Below the pieces are notes generated by a model that saw only the letters and a program-made list of their open reading frames with translations, was not told the DNA's origin and ran no database searches. A stretch of DNA of 64,000 bases from Collinsella sp. AM18-10 (lineage in GTDB: Bacteria > Actinomycetota > Coriobacteriia > Coriobacteriales > Coriobacteriaceae): positions 75,587-139,586 of the forward strand of contig NZ_QRJO01000002.1 in NCBI RefSeq assembly GCF_003471585.1, given 5' to 3'. Of this stretch, positions 25,421-34,737 are shown in pieces. A program made the position numbers and the translations under genes. Every line of letters starts with the position of its first letter. The stretch's first letter is position 1.

Positions 25421-26776
25421 ATGAGCTACACGCAGAAAGTTCTCGACGAGCTCAAGGCCCGCTATCCCGAGCAGCCTGAGTTCATCCAGGCCGCGACCGA
25501 GATCCTCGGCACCATCCAGCCGGCGCTCGACGCCCACCCCGAGTACGAGGAGGCCGCCCTGCTGGAGCGCCTCGTCGAGCCCGAGCGCATCGTCATGTTC
25601 CGTGTGCCGTGGGTCGACGACCAGGGCAAGGTTCAGGTCAACCGCGGTTACCGCGTCGAGTTCAACTCTGCCATTGGACCCTACAAGGGCGGCCTGCGCT
25701 TTAACCCCACGGTCACCCTGGGCATGCTCAAGTTCCTGGGCCTGGAGCAGATCCTCAAGAACAGCCTGACCACCCTTCCCATGGGCGGCGGCAAGGGCGG
25801 CTCCGACTTTGACCCCAAGGGCAAGTCTAACAACGAGATCATGCACTTCTGCCAGTCCTTCATGACCGAGCTCTATCGCCACATCGGCCCCAACACCGAC
25901 GTTCCCGCCGGCGACCTGGGCGTTGGTGGCCGCGAGGTTGCCTACATGTTCGGTCAGTACAAGCGCCTGACCAACGAGTGGACCGGCGTCCTCACCGGCA
26001 AGGGCCTCTCCTTTGGCGGCTCGCTCGCCCGTACCGAGGCCACCGGCTACGGCCTGGTCTACTTTGTGGACGAGTACCTCAAGAGCCGCGGCGAGTCCTT
26101 CGAGGGCAAGAACGTTGTCGTTCACGGCTCCGGTAACGTCGCTATCTACGCGGTCCAGAAGGTCTCCCAGCTCGGCGGCAAAGTGCTGGCCTGCTCCGAC
26201 ACCCATGGCTGGGTCGAGGATCCCGACGGCATCGACTACACCGTGCTCGAGCATGTCTACAACAAGAAGCGCTCCGGCCACGACAAGGGCGTCGCGCTCG
26301 CCATGTACGTTGACGAGAAGCCCAACGCCGTATGGCACGAGGGCGACGGCCGCGGCGTGTGGCAGCTGCCCTGCGATATCGCGCTGCCCTGCGCTCGCGA
26401 GAACACGCTGCTGCTCGAGGACGCCCAGGCGCTCGTCGCCAACGGCTGCAAGGTGGTCGGCGAGGGCGCAAACATGCCCACGACCATCGAGGCCACGAAC
26501 TACTTCCAGGAGAACGGCGTCGCCTTTATGCCCGGCAAGGCTGCCAACGCCGGCGGCGTGCTCGTGTCCGGCCTGGAGATGAGCCAGAACGCCGAGCACC
26601 TGTCCTGGACCTTTGAGGAGGTCGACGGCAAGCTCGAGCAGCTCATGCGCGGCATGTTCCACAACGTGGACGACACCGCCAAGGAGTATGGCCAGGAGGG
26701 CAACTTTGTCATGGGCGCCAACATCGCCGGCTTCCTGAAGGTCGCCGACGCCATGCTCGCCCAGGGCGTCTGCTAA
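25421..26776 (+). CDS. gdhA: NADP-type glutamate dehydrogenase
   Basis: A 451-residue hexameric-type glutamate dehydrogenase that interconverts 2-oxoglutarate plus ammonia and glutamate. The dimer/substrate domain carries GPYKGGLRFNPTV (near residues 86-98), LPMGGGKGGSDFDPKGKS (near 121-138, containing the catalytic Lys) and PAGDLGVGGREV (near 163-174). The Rossmann domain has VVHGSGNVAIYAVQK (near 234-248). Length and motifs match the 445-450-residue family I enzymes. GGAGGAAGC lies just before the ATG. It is monocistronic, with a strong terminator after it. Nothing links it functionally to the selenium genes upstream. Confidence 0.96.
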   Translation: MSYTQKVLDELKARYPEQPEFIQAATEILGTIQPALDAHPEYEEAALLERLVEPERIVMFRVPWVDDQGKVQVNRGYRVEFNSAIGPYKGGLRFNPTVTLGMLKFLGLEQILKNSLTTLPMGGGKGGSDFDPKGKSNNEIMHFCQSFMTELYRHIGPNTDVPAGDLGVGGREVAYMFGQYKRLTNEWTGVLTGKGLSFGGSLARTEATGYGLVYFVDEYLKSRGESFEGKNVVVHGSGNVAIYAVQKVSQLGGKVLACSDTHGWVEDPDGIDYTVLEHVYNKKRSGHDKGVALAMYVDEKPNAVWHEGDGRGVWQLPCDIALPCARENTLLLEDAQALVANGCKVVGEGANMPTTIEATNYFQENGVAFMPGKAANAGGVLVSGLEMSQNAEHLSWTFEEVDGKLEQLMRGMFHNVDDTAKEYGQEGNFVMGANIAGFLKVADAMLAQGVC

Positions 26777-26802
26777 ATCTTCGCTCGACATAGCATGTGA
26801 TG

Positions 26803-26836
26803 AGGCTCCCAGCCATTCCGGTTGGGAGCCTTTTTC
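26803..26836 (+). terminator. Intrinsic terminator of gdhA
   Basis: AGGCTCCCAGC (26803-26813) pairs with GTTGGGAGCCT (26821-26831), with one G-T wobble and a 7-nt loop. A run of five T follows. Confidence 0.92.
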
Positions 26837-26898
26837 TATGGTGGCGAAGGCCGTGCGCCCTCGTTTGGTACACTTAGAGGTACTGGACAAGTGAAGAG

Positions 26899-27813
26899 AT
26901 GGGGGAGAACGTGCTCAAGTTCGGTACCTACGTCCGTGTTGGAAACGCGGCCGAAGCCTATGAGCTCTTGCAGAAGAACCGCAACAACAAGATTGTGGGC
27001 GGCGGCATCTGGATGCGTCTGGGTTCGCGTCGTGTGGCGACGGCGATTGACCTTTCGGCCTGCGGACTCGATCAGATCGAGGAGACCGAGACCGAGTTTC
27101 GCATCGGTGCCATGTGCACCCTGCGCCAGCTCGAGCGCCATGCCGAGCTCAACGCGCTCGTCAACAACGTATTCGAGTTCGCCGTCCATGACATCGTGGG
27201 CGTGCAGCTGCGCAACACCGCCACGGTGGGCGGCAGCATCTACGGCCGCTTTGGTTTTTCGGACGTGCTCTCGGCCTTTTTGGCGCTCGACTCGTACGTC
27301 GAGCTGACGGGTGCCGGCCGCGTGCCGCTTGCCGAGTTTGTGAACATGGGCTATGTGCGCGACGTGATCGAGCACGTCGTGGTCGTTAAGCACGACTACC
27401 GTGCAAGCTACGAGGCCGTGCGCAAGGCCGCGACCGACTTCCCCTCGCTGAACGTCACTGCCGCCTGGTGGGACAACAGCTGGCATGTCACCGTGGGTGC
27501 CCGCCCGCTGCGCGCGACCCTGCTGCGGGACGAGGCATGCGGCCTGGTGAACGAGCAGCCTTCCGAGGACGAGCTGCGCGCCCTGGCCGCGTCCGTGCGC
27601 GCGCTGAGCTATGGCACCAACATGTGGGGCTCGGCCGACTACCGCCGCCGCATCTCGGCCCCGCTCGCCGTCCAGGCCGTGCGCCGCGCCGCCGGCATTG
27701 AGCTTTCGGCCGCGCTTGCCCGCGAGCTCGAGACCGTTCAGGTCCCCAAATATGCCACGGACGAGTATTCCTGCCGCCGCGTGCCCGGCGTCGATTCTAG
27801 CGAGGTGCGCTAA
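26899..27813 (+). CDS. FAD-binding subunit of a xanthine dehydrogenase-type hydroxylase
   Basis: A 304-residue protein of the CoxM/XdhB/XdhC-medium family, which carries FAD and passes electrons from the 2Fe-2S clusters to an acceptor. The N-terminal PCMH-type FAD domain shows NNKIVGGGIWMRLG (near residues 30-43), the pyrophosphate-binding part. VQLRNTATVGGSIYGRFGFSDVL (near 103-125, quoted in pieces here: VQLRNTATVGG then SIYGRFGF) is close to the family's IR-N-x-GT-x-GGN-x-x-x-x-x-P-x-x-D. The usual Asn and Pro are replaced by Ser and Phe. The C-terminal 100 residues resemble the CO_deh_flav_C domain (SVRALSYGTNMWGSADYRRR). Its TAA shares an A with the next ATG, so the two subunits are coupled. 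Confidence 0.8.
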   Translation: MGENVLKFGTYVRVGNAAEAYELLQKNRNNKIVGGGIWMRLGSRRVATAIDLSACGLDQIEETETEFRIGAMCTLRQLERHAELNALVNNVFEFAVHDIVGVQLRNTATVGGSIYGRFGFSDVLSAFLALDSYVELTGAGRVPLAEFVNMGYVRDVIEHVVVVKHDYRASYEAVRKAATDFPSLNVTAAWWDNSWHVTVGARPLRATLLRDEACGLVNEQPSEDELRALAASVRALSYGTNMWGSADYRRRISAPLAVQAVRRAAGIELSAALARELETVQVPKYATDEYSCRRVPGVDSSEVR

Positions 27814-30644
27814 TGGCTGCCAAACTCATCGATCTTTCCTTTACGCTCAACGGCCGCAAGGTCAAGGTTCAGATTGCCCCCGACACCATGCTCTTTGCGC
27901 TGCTGCGCGAGCAGGGTTGCGCGTCGGTGCGCTGCGCCTGCGAGACCACCAACTGCGGTCTGTGCACGGTGTGGCTCGACGGCGACCCGGTGCTGAGCTG
28001 CTCGGTTCCCGCCGCGCGCGTCGAGGGCCGCTCCGTCACCACGCTCGAGGGTCTCAAGGCCGAGTCCGAGGCGCTCGCTCGCGCCATGGCTGCCGAAGGT
28101 GCCGAGCAGTGCGGTTTTTGCGCCCCCGGCCTCATCATGAACGTGCTTGCGCTCGCCCGCGCCGCCAAGGAGGACCCGAGTCTCGTCGCCACGCGCGAGG
28201 AGCTCTCTCGCCAGCTCGCAGGCAACCTCTGCCGCTGCAGCGGCTACGAGAGCCAGCTGCGTGCCATCGTCCGCTTCCTGAACGAGTCCGGCGTGCAGGT
28301 GGGCTTTGAGATGCCTGCGTTGCCGGTCAACGACACGAGCTCCGGCGGCGTCTCCTACAAGCAGATCACCCACAAACAGCCCAAGAAGGACTCGAAGGCT
28401 TTGCTCGAGGGCCGTCCCGTCTACACGGGCGACCTGGTGCCCGCCGGCGCGCTCATCGTCAAACTCAAGCGCAGCCCGTATGCGCGCGCCAAGATTCGCT
28501 CCATCGATACGTCGCGCGCTCTGAAGGTGCCCGGCGTGGTGGGCGTCTACACCTACGAGAACGTGCCCAAGCGCCGCTTTACCATCGCCGGTCAGAGCTA
28601 TCCGCAGCCGAGTCCCTACGACCGTCTGATTCTCGAGAACCTCGTCCGTTATCAAAACGAAGAGGTGGCGATCGTCGCCGCCGAGACCGAGGAGGCCGCC
28701 GATAAGGCGCTCAAGCTCATCAAGGTCGACTACGAGGTGCTCGAGCCTCTGCTCGACTTTACCCAGGCGCTCGATAACGACATCGTGGTCCACCCCGAGG
28801 GCGACGTGACCTTTATGTTCCCGCAGGGCGGCGATGTTCCGCGCAACCTGGTGTGCAGCGGTACCAGCGATTATGGCGATCTGGACGAGGCCTTTGCCCA
28901 GAGCGACATCGTCTTTGAGCGCACCTACACCAGCCAGGCCACGCAGACCGCGCCCATGGAGACCTTCCGCGCCTTTGCGACGACCGATGCGTTCGGGCGC
29001 ATTTCGGTGACCACCTCCACGCAGGTGCCCTTCCACGTGCGCCGCATGGTCGCGCAGTCGCTCGACATTCCGCAGTCGCAGGTGCAGGTCATTAAGCCGC
29101 GCATCGGCGGCGGCTTTGGCTCCAAGCAGACGGGCTGCTGCGAGATCTTCGTGGCGTTCGTCACCCAGCAGACCGGCCGTCCGAGCTATTGCTGCTACAC
29201 CCGCGAGGAGACCATCACTGCGGGCAACTCGCGCCACCAGATGCAGATGACCGTTAAGCTGGGCGCCATGAACGACGGCACCATCACGGCCATCGACCTG
29301 CATACGCTTTCCAACGCCGGCGCGTACGGCGAGCACGCCACCACGACGATCGGCCTTTCGGGCCACAAGAGCCTGCCGATCTACAACCATGTGAAGGCGA
29401 GCCGCTTTAGGTGGGACGCCGTCTACACCAACACCAACCGCGGCGGCGCGTATCGCGGCTACGGTGCCACCCAGGGCCAGTTTGCCGTGGAGAGCGCCGT
29501 CAACGAGCTCGCCGACATGCTGCACATGGACCCCGCCGACCTGCGCCTTAAGAACATCGTGCGCGAGGGTGAGGTCATGCCGCAGTACTACAACGAAAAG
29601 CTCAACGCCTGTGCGCTCGACCGCTGCCTGCTGCGCGCGATGGACATGATCGGTTGGCGCGACAAGCCGCTGGCCGTCGACCTGGGCGACCGCGTGCGCG
29701 CCCTGGGCTGCGCGCTCACCATGCAGGGCTCGGGCATCTCCAACGTGGACATCGCCGGCATCGACATGCGCCTGGAAGAGGACGGCTTCATTACCATCGG
29801 CACCGGCGCCACCGATAACGGTATGGGCGTCGACACGATCCTGGCGCAGATTGCCGCCGAGGAGCTGGGCGTGGAGAGCTCGCTGATCGTGGTGCGCGGC
29901 GTGGACACCGACGTGTCGCCGTTCGACGCCGGCTCGTACGCGAGCTCGGGTACGTACGTGACGGGCCTGGCAGCCAAGAACGCCGCGACCGAGCTGCGCC
30001 AGAAGATTTGCGCCAAGGCCGCCCAGATGTGGGACGTGGACGCCGCCGACGTGGTCTTCGACGGCCAGTACGTGCGCCTGTCCGACGAGCGTGCCGCGCG
30101 CGAGCAGAACCGCTACCTCACGCTGCGCGACTTTGCCAACCTGTGCGTCAAGAACATCGCGGGCGGCGACGCGCTGACCTCGCATGCCTCTGCCTGCCTG
30201 CCCGTTTCGCCTCCGCCGTTTATGGCCGGCATTGCCGAGGTCGAGGTCGACAAGGCCACCGGCAAGGTGACTGTTGTGGACTACGCGGCTGCCGTCGACT
30301 GCGGTACCGTGATCAACGAGGCGCTCGCGCGCGTCCAGGCCGAGGGCGGCATTGCCCAGGGTATCGGCCACGCGCTCTACGAGATTGTTGAGCATGACGA
30401 TCGCGGCCGCCTGCGCACCGGCAACTTTATGAGCTACAGGCTGCCCACGCGTCTGGATATCGGCAGCATTCGCGTGGCCTTTGAGCCGAGCTACGAGCCG
30501 ACGGGTCCGTTTGGCGCCAAGTCGATCGGCGAGGTCGTCATCAACACGCCGCTCGCCGCCGTGGCCTCGGCCGTCGCACACGCCACCGGCCACCAAGTTC
30601 GCTCGCTGCCGATCACGCCGGAGAAAGCGCTGCTGGGGGAGTAG
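27813..30644 (+). CDS. Fused 2Fe-2S plus molybdenum subunit of a xanthine dehydrogenase-type hydroxylase
   Basis: This 943-residue protein joins two subunits that are often separate. Residues 1-160 are the iron-sulfur part: a plant-type 2Fe-2S domain (CACETTNCGLC, near residues 46-56, with a further Cys near 69) and a C-terminal 2Fe-2S domain (QCGFCAPG near 102 and LCRCSGY near 139). From about residue 185 the molybdenum-binding part begins, with IGGGFGSKQTGCCE (near 431), NRGGAYRGYGATQGQF (near 545), ATDNGMGVDT (near 667) and GAKSIGEVV (near 903), whose Glu is the expected catalytic base. DAGSYASSGTYVTG (near 706) fits the cofactor-binding loop. The substrate could be a purine or another N-heterocycle. 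Proximity to selenium genes raises, but does not prove, a selenium-dependent hydroxylase. Confidence 0.82.
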   Translation: MAAKLIDLSFTLNGRKVKVQIAPDTMLFALLREQGCASVRCACETTNCGLCTVWLDGDPVLSCSVPAARVEGRSVTTLEGLKAESEALARAMAAEGAEQCGFCAPGLIMNVLALARAAKEDPSLVATREELSRQLAGNLCRCSGYESQLRAIVRFLNESGVQVGFEMPALPVNDTSSGGVSYKQITHKQPKKDSKALLEGRPVYTGDLVPAGALIVKLKRSPYARAKIRSIDTSRALKVPGVVGVYTYENVPKRRFTIAGQSYPQPSPYDRLILENLVRYQNEEVAIVAAETEEAADKALKLIKVDYEVLEPLLDFTQALDNDIVVHPEGDVTFMFPQGGDVPRNLVCSGTSDYGDLDEAFAQSDIVFERTYTSQATQTAPMETFRAFATTDAFGRISVTTSTQVPFHVRRMVAQSLDIPQSQVQVIKPRIGGGFGSKQTGCCEIFVAFVTQQTGRPSYCCYTREETITAGNSRHQMQMTVKLGAMNDGTITAIDLHTLSNAGAYGEHATTTIGLSGHKSLPIYNHVKASRFRWDAVYTNTNRGGAYRGYGATQGQFAVESAVNELADMLHMDPADLRLKNIVREGEVMPQYYNEKLNACALDRCLLRAMDMIGWRDKPLAVDLGDRVRALGCALTMQGSGISNVDIAGIDMRLEEDGFITIGTGATDNGMGVDTILAQIAAEELGVESSLIVVRGVDTDVSPFDAGSYASSGTYVTGLAAKNAATELRQKICAKAAQMWDVDAADVVFDGQYVRLSDERAAREQNRYLTLRDFANLCVKNIAGGDALTSHASACLPVSPPPFMAGIAEVEVDKATGKVTVVDYAAAVDCGTVINEALARVQAEGGIAQGIGHALYEIVEHDDRGRLRTGNFMSYRLPTRLDIGSIRVAFEPSYEPTGPFGAKSIGEVVINTPLAAVASAVAHATGHQVRSLPITPEKALLGE

Positions 30645-30668
30645 CGGGTCAGCGAACAAGTCGTAATT

Positions 30669-30697
30669 GGCGGGACGGGGCAACTCGTTCCGCCTTT
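30669..30697 (+). terminator. Weak terminator-like hairpin after the molybdenum hydroxylase operon
   Basis: GGCGGGA (30669-30675) pairs with TTCCGCC (30688-30694), including one G-T pair, and TTT follows. It lies 25 nt after the stop codon. Confidence 0.45.
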
Positions 30698-30784
30698 CGC
30701 ACTCGTGGTGAGGTCGTGAGCCTGTAAAACGTGTGCGTGCGCTAGTCGTTCGTATCTGCTATCATTCCTAGTCTGTGCGCTCAT

Positions 30785-30868
30785 GCGGGCGTGGCGGAAT
30801 TGGTAGACGCGCCAGATTTAGGTTCTGGTGGGATTCCCGTGAAGGTTCGAGTCCTTTCGCCCGCACCA
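30785..30868 (+). tRNA. tRNA-Leu (anticodon TAG)
   Basis: This is an 84-nt class II tRNA. The acceptor GCGGGCG (30785-30791) pairs with CGCCCGC (30858-30864), then discriminator A and an encoded CCA. The anticodon loop TTTAGGT lies between CCAGA and TCTGG, giving anticodon TAG for CUA/CUG-type leucine codons. The long variable arm (TGGGATTCCCGTGA region) and the T loop GTTCGAGTC are typical of tRNA-Leu. It is a single gene ahead of tig. Confidence 0.96.
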
Positions 30869-30959
30869 ACGCATCTGCGTCGGCCCTGGCCGTCGCGACT
30901 CTTTGTTGCATAAAGGTACCAGCACCTCAGATAAGCTGGGCAGTATGAGGAGGAACGTG

Positions 30960-32258
30960 TTGAACATCACCGCTTCTGACGTCAAGGACGCCAAGCTCAC
31001 CGCTACGGTCAAGATCCCGGCCGCCGACGTCGACGCCGCGATCAAGAAGGCTTACAAGGACACCGCCAAGAAGTACCGCTTCCCGGGCTTCCGCGCCGGT
31101 AAGGCTCCCCGTCCGGTTATCGACTCTGCTCTTGGTGCCGAGGCTACCCTCGCTCAAGCCACCAACGACCTGATCGCCGCCAACGAGCCCGCCGTCCTCA
31201 ACGAGCTGGACATCGTCCCCACCAAGAACGGTGACTACAAGGACCTCGACCTCGCTAAGGATCACGAGGACTACACCTACACCGTCGAGTTCTCCTTGCG
31301 TCCCGCCGCTGAGCTCTCCTCCTTCGACGCTGTCGAGATCGAGATGCCCCCTGCGGAGGTCACCGAGTCCGAGATCAACAACCAGGTCGAGATGCTCCTC
31401 AACTACCGTGCCACCTTCGAGGACGTTGAGGGTCGCGCCGTCGAGGCCGAGGACTACGTCACCGTCGACCTCAAGGCCGTCGAGAACGCCGACAACTTCG
31501 CTGCTGAGGGCCGCATGCTCATCGCCGGTAGCGACAGCAACCCCAAGGAGTTCAACGAGGCCCTGATCGGCGCTAACGTTGACGACGTCAAGACCGTCAC
31601 CTGGACCGACGAGGTCGAGGAGGGCGAGGAGGCCGAGACCCACACCGTCGAGGTCACCGTCAAGGGCATCAAGGTCCGCAACACCCCCGAGCTCACCGAC
31701 GAGCTCGTCAAGTCCGACTTTGGCTTCGATAGCATCGAGGCCATGCGCGACGCCATCAAGATCGAGATCGAGCAGGACAAGGCTTCCCGCCTCCCGGCCG
31801 AGAAGGAGAACCGTTGCGTCTCCGCTCTCGCCGAGCGCCTGCAGCTCGACGAGATGGATGCCGACTACGAGCAGTCCGTCTTTGAGGAGCTTGGCCAGAA
31901 CTTCCTGTCCAACCTCGCTGCTCGCGGCATGACGCTGGACACCTGGCTGCCCGCTTCCGGCCTGACCATGGAGCAGTTCATCGGCGACCTGCACAAGCAG
32001 GCCAACGACGTTGCCCGTGAGTCCCTGGCGCTCGACGCTCTCGCCCGTGAGCTCAAGATCGAGGTCACCGAGGACGACATCAACGCCGAGTTCGAGAAGG
32101 CCGGCGTCAAGGACGTCGAGGCTTCTAAGGCCGAGTTCATCGCCGATGGCCGCATGCCTGCCGTTCGCGAGTCCATCCGCCGCTCCAAGGCCGTCGACCA
32201 CCTGGTCGAGAACGCCAAGGTGACCGAGGTCGATGAGACCGCCAAGGACGCCGAGTAA
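30960..32258 (+). CDS. tig: Trigger factor, ribosome-associated chaperone and prolyl isomerase
   Basis: A 432-residue trigger factor that binds nascent chains at the ribosome exit. The N-terminal domain has the ribosome-binding stretch PGFRAGKAPRPV (near residues 42-53), matching the family G-F-R-x-GK-x-P. The middle part (about 150-240) is the FKBP-type domain (AEDYVTVDL onwards), and the remainder is the helical chaperone domain. I choose the TTG at 30960 because AGGAGG (30948-30953) is 6 nt upstream and because it gives the expected MNIT-like start. GTG at 30957 and ATG at 30945 lie in frame but would overlap or crowd the ribosome-binding site. Codon use is biased to GAG/GTC/CTC, as expected for a highly expressed gene. 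clpP and clpX follow, the usual order. Confidence 0.95.
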   Translation: MNITASDVKDAKLTATVKIPAADVDAAIKKAYKDTAKKYRFPGFRAGKAPRPVIDSALGAEATLAQATNDLIAANEPAVLNELDIVPTKNGDYKDLDLAKDHEDYTYTVEFSLRPAAELSSFDAVEIEMPPAEVTESEINNQVEMLLNYRATFEDVEGRAVEAEDYVTVDLKAVENADNFAAEGRMLIAGSDSNPKEFNEALIGANVDDVKTVTWTDEVEEGEEAETHTVEVTVKGIKVRNTPELTDELVKSDFGFDSIEAMRDAIKIEIEQDKASRLPAEKENRCVSALAERLQLDEMDADYEQSVFEELGQNFLSNLAARGMTLDTWLPASGLTMEQFIGDLHKQANDVARESLALDALARELKIEVTEDDINAEFEKAGVKDVEASKAEFIADGRMPAVRESIRRSKAVDHLVENAKVTEVDETAKDAE

Positions 32259-32334
32259 TTCTCGCCACCTTGCCCGCGAGCGCATGTATGTGCCCGTGAT
32301 GGGGTAAAGTTAATAGCCGGTTATCCGGTTGTTT

Positions 32335-32379
32335 CGTACGGTGCCAGCCAATGCATAGCATGCGGGCACCGTACGTTTA
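32335..32379 (+). terminator. Hairpin between tig and clpP
   Basis: CGTACGGTGCC (32335-32345) pairs perfectly with GGCACCGTACG (32365-32375), followed by TTTAT. Its interior holds a smaller GCATAGCATGC stem. It could terminate tig transcripts or act as an attenuator before clpPX. Confidence 0.6.
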
Positions 32380-32421
32380 TCTAGAACCAATTTGGTCCGC
32401 AAGAGAGAAATGGAGATGCGT

Positions 32422-33042
32422 ATGATCGCTAAGTTCGATTCCGCCCTCGTGCCATACGTTATCGAGCAGACGCCGCGCGGCGAGCGCAGCTACGATATCT
32501 ATTCGCGCCTGCTCAACGACCGCATCATCTTCTTGGGCGAGGAGATTAACTCCGTCAGCGCCAACCTGGTCGTTGCCCAGTTGCTGCATCTTGAGAGCCA
32601 GGATGCCGAGAAGGATATCTCGCTCTACATCAATTCGCCCGGTGGCGAGGTTTACTCTGGCCTGGCGATTCTTGACACCATGAACTTCATCAAGCCGCAG
32701 GTCTCCACCATCTGCGTCGGTATGGCCGCGTCCATGGCCGCCGTGCTGCTTTCGGCCGGCGCTAAGGGCAAGCGCTTCTGCCTGCCGCACTCCAAAGTCA
32801 TGATTCACCAGCCCAGCGGCGGTGCCCAGGGCCAGCAGACCGAGATCGAGATCGTTGCCGAGGAGATCAAGAAGACCCGCCGCGAGCTCAACCAGATCCT
32901 GTCCGACGCGTCGGGCCAGCCCATCGAGAAGGTCCAGGCCGATACCGAGCGCGACAACTACCTGACCGCTGCCGAGGCCCTCGACTACGGCTTGATCGAC
33001 CGTATCGTCACCTCGCGCGACCTCGCCGCGAAGGACGCCTAG
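32422..33042 (+). CDS. clpP: ATP-dependent Clp protease proteolytic subunit
   Basis: A 206-residue serine protease subunit that forms the tetradecameric barrel used by ClpX. Catalytic triad stretches are visible: [14 protein letters not shown] (Ser near residue 101), [11 protein letters not shown] (His near 126) and [16 protein letters not shown] (Asp near 175). The N-terminal [20 protein letters not shown] is the usual mature start. In-frame ATGs at 32410, 32416 and 32422 are all possible; 32422 has GGAG 6 nt before it and gives the standard length. Its stop is separated from clpX by 1 nt, so the two are coupled. Confidence 0.95.
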   Translation: MIAKFDSALVPYVIEQTPRGERSYDIYSRLLNDRIIFLGEEINSVSANLVVAQLLHLESQDAEKDISLYINSPGGEVYSGLAILDTMNFIKPQVSTICVGMAASMAAVLLSAGAKGKRFCLPHSKVMIHQPSGGAQGQQTEIEIVAEEIKKTRRELNQILSDASGQPIEKVQADTERDNYLTAAEALDYGLIDRIVTSRDLAAKDA

Positions 33043-33043
33043 G

Positions 33044-34450
33044 ATGGCAGGTAACATGCAGGACAACTTTGACGAGAACGGCAACCCCATCCGCTGCTCC
33101 TTTTGCGGAAAAGAGCAGGGCCAGGTCCGTCGTCTCGTAAAGGGCCCGACCAACATCTTTATCTGCGACGAGTGCGTCGCCGCCTGCTCCGAGATCCTTG
33201 AGGAGTCGCTTGCTTCGGACTTTATGGACGCTGCCCGCAACGGCAAGCTGCCAGGCTTCCTCAACGACCACGGCCAGGCTGCATCCCAGCCCGCCGTGGA
33301 CCCCGAGACCGAGGGCTTTGAGCTCGAGGACGACCGCCAGGTCATTACGCACGTGCCGACGCCGCACGAGATCTATGACGAGCTTTCGGCCTATGTTATG
33401 GGTCAGGAGGACGCCAAGCGCGCCATGTCGGTGGCCGTGTACAACCACTATCGCCGCGTGATCGAGGGTGGCGCCGCGGTGTCTGCCTTTGACGGCGGCA
33501 TGGGCTCGCAGTTTGACGACGATATGGACGAGGTAGAGCTTGCCAAGTCCAACATCCTGCTGCTCGGTCCCACCGGTACCGGCAAGACCTTGTTGGCCCA
33601 GACGCTCGCGCGCATCCTCGAGGTGCCGTTTGCCATTGCCGATGCTACCGCGCTCACCGAGGCCGGTTACGTTGGCGAGGACGTGGAGAACATCCTGCTC
33701 AAGCTCATCAACGCCGCCGACGGTGATATCGAGCGCGCACAGGTGGGCATTATCTACGTGGACGAGATCGACAAGATCGCCCGCAAGGCCGAGAACCTGT
33801 CCATCACCCGCGATGTTTCGGGCGAGGGCGTTCAGCAGGCGCTGCTTAAGATCCTTGAGGGCACGGTGGCAAGCGTTCCGCCCACCGGCGGCCGCAAGCA
33901 TCCCCAGCAGGAGCTGCTGCAGATCGACACGACCAACATCCTGTTCATCTGCGGCGGTGCCTTTGTGGGCCTGGATAAGATCATCGCCGACCGTGTTGGC
34001 AACAAGGGCGTGGGCTTTAACTCCGAGATCGCCGGCCCCACTTCGGTCGACGAGAACGACCTGCTGCGTCAGGTGCTCCCGCAGGACCTCAACGCCTTTG
34101 GCATGATCCCCGAGTTTGTGGGACGTACGCCTGTCGTCACCCAGACGCAGGCGCTCGACGAGGACGACCTGGTGTCGATCCTGACCGAGCCCAAGAACGC
34201 CGTGGTGCGCCAGTACCGTAAGATGTTCCAGCTCGAGGACGTTGAGCTTGAGTTTGAGGACGCCGCCCTGCACGAGATCGCCCGCATGGCGCTTGCCCGC
34301 AAGACCGGCGCCCGTGGCCTGCGCGCCATCTGCGAGGACGTGCTGCAGCAGACGATGTTCGACCTGCCCAGCGAGGAGGGCGTCGCCAAGGTCATCGTGA
34401 CCGAAGCCTCCGTAAAGGGCGAAGAACAGCCCCAGCGCATCTACGGCTAA
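33044..34450 (+). CDS. clpX: ATP-dependent Clp protease ATP-binding subunit ClpX
   Basis: A 468-residue AAA+ unfoldase that delivers substrates to ClpP. It has the N-terminal zinc-binding domain ([10 protein letters not shown] near residue 18, [10 protein letters not shown] near 45). Walker A is [14 protein letters not shown] (near 174-187), Walker B is [10 protein letters not shown] (near 238-247), and the C-terminal AAA small domain ends near [12 protein letters not shown] variable insert ([19 protein letters not shown], about residues 147-165) before the Walker A strand is a little longer than in E. coli. A strong terminator follows its stop. Confidence 0.97.
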   Translation: MAGNMQDNFDENGNPIRCSFCGKEQGQVRRLVKGPTNIFICDECVAACSEILEESLASDFMDAARNGKLPGFLNDHGQAASQPAVDPETEGFELEDDRQVITHVPTPHEIYDELSAYVMGQEDAKRAMSVAVYNHYRRVIEGGAAVSAFDGGMGSQFDDDMDEVELAKSNILLLGPTGTGKTLLAQTLARILEVPFAIADATALTEAGYVGEDVENILLKLINAADGDIERAQVGIIYVDEIDKIARKAENLSITRDVSGEGVQQALLKILEGTVASVPPTGGRKHPQQELLQIDTTNILFICGGAFVGLDKIIADRVGNKGVGFNSEIAGPTSVDENDLLRQVLPQDLNAFGMIPEFVGRTPVVTQTQALDEDDLVSILTEPKNAVVRQYRKMFQLEDVELEFEDAALHEIARMALARKTGARGLRAICEDVLQQTMFDLPSEEGVAKVIVTEASVKGEEQPQRIYG

Positions 34451-34473
34451 AACCTGCCAAAACGTTTTTGTCG

Positions 34474-34511
34474 ATAGCCTCCGGCCACCCGCGGTCGGAG
34501 GCTATTTTATA
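34474..34511 (+). terminator. Intrinsic terminator of clpPX
   Basis: ATAGCCTCCG (34474-34483) pairs perfectly with CGGAGGCTAT (34496-34505), followed by TTTTATA. Confidence 0.92.
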
Positions 34512-34601
34512 TATACGCAATAACCCCAACTACCTGTGTTATTCTGTGTGTTTGTTTAAGTCTCAGCTAAGTCATATCAGACTGAAGTAATCGATACCTA
34601 A

Positions 34602-34717
34602 GGGGAGGAATGTAGGCCCGATTTTCGTAGATTCCGTACGAGCCGAAGACCACTTAATGTGGTCTTCGAGCGAGCCCAGGACCTGACCGAGCGAAAATCG
34701 GGCCTACATTCCTCCCC
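34602..34717 (+). repeat. Structured element A upstream of valS (26-bp outer stem, inner hairpin)
   Basis: The outer arms 34602-34627 and 34692-34717 are perfect 26-bp inverted repeats. Inside, CGAAGACCAC (34644-34653) pairs with GTGGTCTTCG (34659-34668) across the loop TTAAT. The 3' arm ends 20 nt before the valS start, so the element would be in the valS leader if transcribed through. The core (TTCCGTACG, CACTTAATGTG, AGGACCTGACCG) is conserved in inverted orientation in element B after valS. It does not look like a T-box, which would be longer and have a specifier domain. Confidence 0.8.
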
Positions 34718-34737
34718 GGCGGGACAGGGAGAGATAT

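Noticed and set aside
34602..34737. T-box riboswitch for valS
   Set aside because: The element is one long stem with an inner hairpin. No specifier loop, antiterminator-type sequence or terminator is visible before the ATG.
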